From DASYYE01 sp035946955 (GTDB taxonomy: Bacteria > Actinomycetota > Actinomycetes > Streptosporangiales > Streptosporangiaceae), in contig DASYYE010000045.1 in assembly GCA_035946955.1 (NCBI GenBank), forward strand, positions 1 through 10,658: a stretch of 10,658 bases of DNA, in the 5' to 3' direction. The position numbers and the translations under genes were made by a program. This document shows, piece by piece, positions 5,581 to 10,658 of the stretch. The notes beneath the pieces were generated by a model. It saw only the letters and a list, made by a program, of their open reading frames with translations, ran no database searches and had not been told where the DNA came from. The first letter of the stretch is position 1; every line of letters starts with the position of its first letter.

Positions 5581-8500
5581 TCATCCGGCTCGAGTCAGGC
5601 GGAGGGTGCGGATTTCGAATGGGCGGAACGACAACTCGACCGTACTGCCGTCGGCGACAGGCAGCGGCCCGGCTTCGGCAAGCGGGCGTTCCAACAGGTC
5701 GGCCGGGGTGGCCCTGACCAGAGGGAAGCCCGCGGTCAGCCGGGTGCTTGCCCGCCCGCCGTGGGATTCGTAGAGGCGGATGACCACGTCACCTGACTCA
5801 TCGTCGGCTAGCTTGACGGCTTCGGCCACCACCGCCTGGTTGTCCACGGCCAGGAGGGGTTGAACCGACGCGGCCGCGGCACCGTGGACGTGGCGCTCCG
5901 GCAGGTTGATGAAATAGCCTTCGCGGATCGCGTCGGCGATCTGGGCTCCTGGCACGAGCGCGTAGCGGAACGTGTGCACGCCCTGGTCGGTGTCCGGATC
6001 GGGGTAGCGTGGCGCGCGCAGCAGGGACAGCCGGACCGTTGTCGTGGTGCCCCCGTCGGCCCGCACCCCGCTGGTGACGTCGTGACCATAGGTGGAGTCG
6101 TTGACCAGCGCCGCGCCCCATCCGGCCTCACCGACGTGCAGGAAGCGATGCGCGCAGATCTCGAACTTGGCCGCCTCCCAGCTGGTGTTGCAGTGGGTCG
6201 GGCGGAAGACGTGGCCAAACTGGGTCTCCGCAGCCGAACGGTCAGCGCGCACATCGACCGGGAAGGCTACCTTGAGGAACTTCTCGCGCTCGTGCCAGTC
6301 GACCTCGGCCTCGAAGTCGAGGCGCTTGGTGCCGGCCTGCAGTGTGATCAGCTGAGTTACCTGGGAGATGCCGAACACGCGGGTCACCCGCACGGTGGCA
6401 GCGTCCTCGGCCGTGACGAGGTCCAGTTCCTTGACCTGGGTCAGGTCTGTGCCGGTGTTGCGGTAGAACCTGTCTACGTCCCAGGCGTCCCAATTGACCG
6501 GGAAATCGGGGTGCAGCTGGAGGAGGTTGGCGCTGGCACCAGGTGCGATCGCCTCGCGCCCCGCGGCCAGGTCGAGCACGGACGTGACCATGCCGTGCTC
6601 ATCGATAGTGACCCGGAGCAGGCCGTTGTCCAGCAGGTAGCCGCCGTCGGGCAGCTGCCGAGCCTCGACGGGGGCAATGGGCGCCGCAGGATGTCCGGCC
6701 GCCATGGCCGGGACGCCGTCGCGCTCGAATGGTGTGGCGTTGAAGACGACGCCATCACCGTCACCGCCGTCACCGGTGAGCGCCCGCTGTGCGTCGGCGA
6801 TGATCTCCGCCAGGTCCGCCGCGACTCCCGCGTAGGTGGCGCGCGCCTCGCGGTGCACCCAGGCGATGGATGACCCAGGCAGGATGTCGTGGAACTGGTG
6901 TAGCAGCACGGTCTTCCACAGCCGGTCGAGCCGCTGATACGGGTACTGATAGCCGGCCCGGACGGCGGCAGTGGCGGCCCACAGTTCGGCCTCGCGCAGC
7001 AGGTGCTCGCTGCGCCGGTTGCCCTGCTTGGTTTTCGCCTGAGAGGTGTACGTGGCGCGGTGCAGCTCCAGGTACAGCTCTCCTACCCACACCGGCGGGT
7101 CCGGGTAATCCGCCTGGGCCTTGGCGAAGAAGTCGGCTGGTTTCTCGATGCGGACGCGGGCCGAGCCGTCCAGGTCGGCGAGCCGCCGGGCCCGGGCCAG
7201 CATCTCCTCGGTCGGGCCGCCGCCGCCGTCGCCCCAGCCGAACGGCACCAGCGAGCGCCTGGCCTTGCCTTTCTCCTGAAAGTTGCGCACCAGGTGGGCC
7301 ATCTCTTCGCCGGAGAATTCAGCGTTGTAGGTGTCTACCGGCGGGAAGTGCGTGAACACGCGGCTGCCGTCGATGCCCTCCCAGTTGAACGTGTGATGCG
7401 GGAACTTGTTGGTCATGCTCCAGGAGAGCTTCTGGGTGAGGAACCACTTCGAGCCAGACAGCTTGATCAGCTGCGGCAGCGCACCGGAGTAGCCGAACGA
7501 GTCGGGCAGCCAGACCTCCTCGGTCTCGATGCCGAACTCCTCAAAGAAGAACCGCTTGCCGTGAACGAACTGACGGGCCATCGCCTCGCCGCCGGGCATG
7601 TTGGCGTCCGCTTCCACCCACATGCCACCTACCGGCACGAACTGGCCAGCGGCCACCTTTTCCTTCACCCGCGCGAAGACTTCCGGGCGGTGCTGCTTGA
7701 TCCAGGCCAGCTGCTGGGCCTGGGACATGACGAAGATGAACTCCGGATGCTCGTCCATCAGCGCCGTGACATTCGAGGCGGTCCGTGCCACCTTCCGGAT
7801 CGTCTCGCGCAGCGGCCACAGCCAGGCAGAGTCGATATGGGCGTGGCCGACCGCGGAGACCAGGTGGGCGGAGGCGTGCGCCGGCGTGGCCAGCGCCGGG
7901 GCAAGCTCACTGCGGGCTGCCGCGGCGGTGCCCGGCACGTCGTCGAGGCTCAGCGTGTCCAGCGCGCGTTCGATCGCCCGCAGGATCTCCCAGCGCCGCG
8001 GTCCGTCCACCGGCAGCTCGTACATCAGCTGGCTGAGCACCTTGAGATCTTGGACGAGCTCCCAGACATCGGCGCGGAAGACCGCCAGGTCGGCCTGGCG
8101 CAGCCGGTACAGCGGGACGTCCCCGGCGGTGAGGCTGTCCCCGAGCTGGGTCACTGGCCCCGGAATCGTCGGGTTGGCCGCCGCCTCCACGAAGAACCGC
8201 ACCTCACGGCCGGATGGCGTCAGCCGCTCCAGCCGTACCGAACGCTGCCGCGGGTGCAGCCCGCGTACGGGGGATCCGTCCGGCAGGTAGATCAGCCCCT
8301 CCGCGCTGAAGCCGCCGCCGTGGTTGCCGAAGCCGAGATCGACGACTGCCACGACCTCTTGTCCGGCCCACTCCGCGGGCACCTTCCCGTGACAGGAGAA
8401 CCAGGTGGTGCCCCACGGTCGGCCCCACGGCTCACCCACTTGGAACGGCTGGTACCGCGCCTGTTCAGCGTGGGCCGCCGCCAGTGCCTCGGCCGGCGGC

Positions 8501-8628
8501 ACCGGCTCGCCGGGCACGTGCCAGGCGGCAACCTGCAGCGGCACCGTCGCTCCATGCACCGCGGGACGGATCCGCTCCCGCAGCACCCGTTCCATACGTC
8601 GCTCGGTCAGGAGGCGGTCGTCATGCAT
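5581..8628 (-). CDS. GH38 alpha-mannosidase (cytoplasmic)
   Basis: A 1015-aa retaining, zinc-dependent alpha-mannosidase that releases mannose from alpha-mannosides. Zinc-site motif HAHID: His264 and Asp266 (motif from His262). The nucleophile is predicted as Asp376 in VWLPDSFGYSGALPQL. The bacterial-type GWGDGGGGP motif has its Asp at 467. HQFHDILPGSS (His577, His580, Asp581) matches the third zinc-ligand region. The N-terminal ~250 residues, with WGRPWGTTWF, form the accessory domain usual in bacterial GH38; the GH38 barrel spans ~255-500, the middle helical domain ~520-600 and the beta C-terminal domain ~640-1015. No signal peptide is visible, so it should act on imported substrate. The start ATG 8628 has GAGGAG (8642-8637) 8 nt upstream; a second ATG 4 nt further in is out of frame. 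It follows the substrate-binding protein gene in the same direction, suggesting one mannoside-use operon. All key residues appear intact; the linkage preference cannot be read. Confidence 0.95.
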   Translation of the reverse strand: MHDDRLLTERRMERVLRERIRPAVHGATVPLQVAAWHVPGEPVPPAEALAAAHAEQARYQPFQVGEPWGRPWGTTWFSCHGKVPAEWAGQEVVAVVDLGFGNHGGGFSAEGLIYLPDGSPVRGLHPRQRSVRLERLTPSGREVRFFVEAAANPTIPGPVTQLGDSLTAGDVPLYRLRQADLAVFRADVWELVQDLKVLSQLMYELPVDGPRRWEILRAIERALDTLSLDDVPGTAAAARSELAPALATPAHASAHLVSAVGHAHIDSAWLWPLRETIRKVARTASNVTALMDEHPEFIFVMSQAQQLAWIKQHRPEVFARVKEKVAAGQFVPVGGMWVEADANMPGGEAMARQFVHGKRFFFEEFGIETEEVWLPDSFGYSGALPQLIKLSGSKWFLTQKLSWSMTNKFPHHTFNWEGIDGSRVFTHFPPVDTYNAEFSGEEMAHLVRNFQEKGKARRSLVPFGWGDGGGGPTEEMLARARRLADLDGSARVRIEKPADFFAKAQADYPDPPVWVGELYLELHRATYTSQAKTKQGNRRSEHLLREAELWAATAAVRAGYQYPYQRLDRLWKTVLLHQFHDILPGSSIAWVHREARATYAGVAADLAEIIADAQRALTGDGGDGDGVVFNATPFERDGVPAMAAGHPAAPIAPVEARQLPDGGYLLDNGLLRVTIDEHGMVTSVLDLAAGREAIAPGASANLLQLHPDFPVNWDAWDVDRFYRNTGTDLTQVKELDLVTAEDAATVRVTRVFGISQVTQLITLQAGTKRLDFEAEVDWHEREKFLKVAFPVDVRADRSAAETQFGHVFRPTHCNTSWEAAKFEICAHRFLHVGEAGWGAALVNDSTYGHDVTSGVRADGGTTTTVRLSLLRAPRYPDPDTDQGVHTFRYALVPGAQIADAIREGYFINLPERHVHGAAAASVQPLLAVDNQAVVAEAVKLADDESGDVVIRLYESHGGRASTRLTAGFPLVRATPADLLERPLAEAGPLPVADGSTVELSFRPFEIRTLRLTRAG

Positions 8629-8636
8629 CAGGTCTG

Positions 8637-8642
8637 CTCCTC
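8637..8642 (-). promoter_or_regulatory. Ribosome binding site of the GH38 gene
   Basis: GAGGAG on the minus strand, 8 nt before ATG 8628. It lies only 8 nt past the nearer hairpin (8651-8670), so folding of that hairpin could affect access to it. Confidence 0.65.
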
Positions 8643-8650
8643 GGAGTGTT

Positions 8651-8670
8651 CGCTGGCGGACAAGCCAGCG
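8651..8670 (-). repeat. Intercistronic hairpin 2 (7-bp stem), next to the GH38 RBS
   Basis: CGCTGGC 8651-8657 is a perfect inverted repeat with GCCAGCG 8664-8670 around a 6-nt loop. One base separates it from the larger hairpin at 8672-8698. No U-run follows on the minus strand. Confidence 0.6.
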
Positions 8671-8671
8671 T

Positions 8672-8698
8672 CCGGTGCGGCACGCCGCGCCGCACCGG
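8672..8698 (-). repeat. Intercistronic hairpin 1 (10-bp stem), after the binding-protein gene
   Basis: CCGGTGCGGC 8672-8681 is a perfect inverted repeat with GCCGCACCGG 8689-8698 around a 7-nt loop, 39 bp beyond the stop of the substrate-binding protein. This strong structure could be a partial terminator or a 3'-end stabiliser that raises binding-protein mRNA over the downstream mannosidase message, as is known for other binding-protein operons. Without a U-run a full terminator is less likely, though possible in actinobacteria. Confidence 0.6.
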
Positions 8699-8737
8699 CT
8701 TACTGGCGCTCATGCTTGCGCTTTGCCCGGCGTGCGG

Positions 8738-10648
8738 TCAGCTCTTCGGCCGGATGTAACCGCCTTCGAGCATCAGCGTCAGGCCCTGGGTCATGTTGCC
8801 CTGGCCCAGGATGTTCCACAGCGGGCTGGTACCTTTCGAGTCCATCGGGGGCCAGTCCGTGAAACGTTGCGACGAGAAGGGGAACTGGTAGACCTTTGTC
8901 GCGTAGGTGATGAAGGGCACCTGCTGGTTGACCAGGCGCGCCCAGTCGTAGACGAGACTGTCCATCTCCGGGCCCGGCCCCACCAGTTCCGACTCCTTGT
9001 CGATGGTGGCGGGGATGTCGACCGTGCCAAGGCCGGGGACCGCCATCGTCGGGCCGAACCCCATGCCACGGTCGCCGGCGTAATTGCCGAGAGACTCGAA
9101 GTTTTCAGTCGCGCCCAGGATCTGATCGAGGTTGCTGTACAGCGGGTTGGGACCACCCACGAGATCCATGGTCAACTGGAAGTCCCCGTTCTGGAGGTCC
9201 TCGTTTTGGATCGTGCCCTCTGTCGCGTCCAGGCTGGAGCTGATCCCGAAGGCATCCAGGGCCGAGGACGCGCTGTCGAACGAAGAGACGATGTCGCTCG
9301 TCGCGTTGTCCACCAGGAACGTCAGGCTGAACGGCTTGCCGTTAGGCATGATCCACTTGCCGCCGCTCTTGTGGAACCCGGCCGACTGCAGGAGTGATGC
9401 GGCCTTCGCATCGTTCACCGGGTAGGTGTTGAGCGAGGCGATTTCGCTTGACGTGAGGTAGATCGAGTTGAGGTAGGAGGGCAGCCCGTCGGTGTAGTTG
9501 TTCAGCACACCGCCCCTGTCCTTGACCGAGCTGCCGCCGTAGGCGGAGGCGACCATGTTCGCCCGCGGTATGACGTATGCGATCGCCTGGCGCACCGCGG
9601 TCATGTTCAGTGGGTACTGGTGGTCGTTGAACACGAGGCTGAAGGTGAATCCCTCTGGAATCGCCGTGTTCGACCCGGGGGTCGCCCGCCACTCCTTCAG
9701 GATCGCCGGCGACATGTAGACGTTGGAGAAGTCCACCCCGCCGTTGAGGAGCTTCGGATAGATGCCCTGGTTCTGGTCGTTGAGGTAGTTGATGCCTGCG
9801 ACGTGGACCTTGGCGGCATCGTAGAAGCCCGGCCATTTGACCAGCAGCGCCGCAGAGGTATTGATCGCCTTGAGCTCGAACGGACCGTCACCGAGATACG
9901 TGGTCACGTTGTAGGCCGCGAGCTTCTTGAATGCGGCCTGCATCGCCTTGTACTGGGGCATCTTCGCGGCGGCTGCGGGATTCTTGTAGTCCTCCGCGTA
10001 GTACGCGGCGTCGTCCTGCTCGAGGCCGGGGGTGACGAACTTGCCGTACTGGCTGGCCGGGTAGATGGTCTGCCCTAGCAGCTCGTCCTCAAGCAGGGTG
10101 GCGTTGGTGCCCGGCCGCAGGGTGACCACGACCTGATGTGAGTTCGGCGCACTCACGCCGGCTATGTAGAGCCATCCGGCGGTGTTGTTGGTGCCGTCCA
10201 GGACGATCGTGTCGTAGACATCGGTGCTGGTGACCGGCTTGCCGTTCTGCCAGTTCACCCCGGAGCGCAGATTGAGGGTGAGCGTATCGCCGCTCACCGG
10301 CCAGCTAGTGGCCAGCTGGGGTGTGAAGTTCGTCAGGCTCGGGTCGTCCTCGACCGCCAGCGGCAGCTGTATCAGCCCCTGCCCTATGGCGGCGGCGAGC
10401 GGGTTGTACTGGTTGAGTGACCATGTGGTGCCCCAGCTGCAGCATGGATCGAAATTCAGGTAATGGCCTGACGACGTGCTACTGCCGCCAGAGCTGCTGC
10501 AGGCCGCCGCCAGCAGCACGACGGCGGAGCCAGCCGCGGTTAACCCCGGCAGCCTGCGCCCCGCCCGGTGGCGTGGCCGACTCGGCGTGGGGTTCCCTGG
10601 CACCGGGTTTCCTGGCTGGGTGCCGCCCTTGCCCGCTGTCTTTCTCAC
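8738..10648 (-). CDS. ABC transporter substrate-binding lipoprotein, family 5 (SBP_bac_5)
   Basis: A 636-aa lipoprotein, somewhat longer than most family-5 binding proteins. The start GTG 10648 is preceded by GGAGA (10658-10654). A long basic n-region with RR at 31-32, a hydrophobic stretch (~36-49) and the lipobox LAAAC give a lipidated Cys50, followed by a Ser/Gly linker. The mature part shows family-5 features: FTPQLATSW, then TLTLNLRSGVNWQNGKPVTSTDV, and in the second lobe ALLVKWPGFYD and NMTAVRQAIAYVIPR. The family binds peptides, nickel or oligosaccharides and delivers them to a Dpp/Opp-type ABC importer. The directly following GH38 gene suggests a mannosylated oligosaccharide or glycopeptide here; that is inference. 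An unusual Cys-Cys pair (FDPCCSWGTTW) sits at the start of the mature domain. No permease or ATPase gene is in the window; they may lie upstream beyond 10658. The promoter is not visible. Family call is secure, ligand unknown. Confidence 0.92.
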   Translation of the reverse strand: MRKTAGKGGTQPGNPVPGNPTPSRPRHRAGRRLPGLTAAGSAVVLLAAACSSSGGSSTSSGHYLNFDPCCSWGTTWSLNQYNPLAAAIGQGLIQLPLAVEDDPSLTNFTPQLATSWPVSGDTLTLNLRSGVNWQNGKPVTSTDVYDTIVLDGTNNTAGWLYIAGVSAPNSHQVVVTLRPGTNATLLEDELLGQTIYPASQYGKFVTPGLEQDDAAYYAEDYKNPAAAAKMPQYKAMQAAFKKLAAYNVTTYLGDGPFELKAINTSAALLVKWPGFYDAAKVHVAGINYLNDQNQGIYPKLLNGGVDFSNVYMSPAILKEWRATPGSNTAIPEGFTFSLVFNDHQYPLNMTAVRQAIAYVIPRANMVASAYGGSSVKDRGGVLNNYTDGLPSYLNSIYLTSSEIASLNTYPVNDAKAASLLQSAGFHKSGGKWIMPNGKPFSLTFLVDNATSDIVSSFDSASSALDAFGISSSLDATEGTIQNEDLQNGDFQLTMDLVGGPNPLYSNLDQILGATENFESLGNYAGDRGMGFGPTMAVPGLGTVDIPATIDKESELVGPGPEMDSLVYDWARLVNQQVPFITYATKVYQFPFSSQRFTDWPPMDSKGTSPLWNILGQGNMTQGLTLMLEGGYIRPKS

Positions 10649-10658
10649 TAGCGTCTCC

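Noticed and set aside
7003..8862. 619-codon plus-strand open frame over the GH38 5' part, the intergenic gap and the end of the binding-protein gene
   Set aside because: Antisense shadow of two strongly supported genes; it crosses both genes and the gap, and its translation is low-complexity Arg/Gly/Pro/Val-rich with no recognisable domain, as expected in GC-rich DNA.
1..10658. CRISPR arrays, tRNA or rRNA genes, insertion sequences, attachment sites
   Set aside because: No regularly spaced repeats, cloverleaf-like segments, transposase motifs or flanking inverted repeats were recognised by eye.

Overview
The window looks like chromosomal DNA of a GC-rich actinomycete (Streptomyces or a related soil genus). 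GC is very high with strong G/C at third codon positions, GTG starts and AAGGAG-type ribosome binding sites occur, exported proteins have long arginine-rich signal peptides, and the gene families are typical of actinomycetes. No RNA gene, CRISPR array, transposase or attachment site was recognised.

Layout. (1) Positions 1-921 hold the 3' part of a plus-strand gene resembling GH79 glycoside hydrolases (beta-glucuronidase/heparanase family); its start lies outside the window. (2) Positions 1144-3495 encode a 783-aa STAND protein with an XRE-type helix-turn-helix, an NB-ARC ATPase and C-terminal TPR-like helices. It is probably a signal-gated transcription factor. (3) An 852-bp weakly coding stretch (3496-4347) contains candidate hairpins, a 10-codon mini-ORF with a perfect Shine-Dalgarno, and, overlapping the end of that mini-ORF, a small ORF with one C2H2 zinc-finger-like motif. 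(4) Positions 4348-5532 encode a secreted protein made almost entirely of three copies of a ~107-residue beta domain resembling those at the C-termini of actinophage tail fibre/minor tail proteins. (5) On the minus strand, convergent with gene 4, lie a lipoprotein substrate-binding protein of the family-5 (oligopeptide/oligosaccharide) ABC class (10648-8738) and a cytoplasmic GH38 alpha-mannosidase (8628-5581). They are separated by 109 bp carrying two back-to-back hairpins.

How the genes may work together. The minus-strand pair reads as a glycan-scavenging operon: the lipoprotein captures a mannose-containing oligosaccharide or glycopeptide for an ABC importer encoded outside the window, and the GH38 enzyme releases mannose inside the cell. 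The hairpins between them may let the binding protein be made in excess. With the GH79-like enzyme, the window carries two glycosidases for complex glycans. The plus-strand middle part (STAND regulator, zinc-finger ORF, secreted tail-like protein) is less conventional and is the part most likely to hold something undescribed; a functional link between these three is only a guess from proximity.
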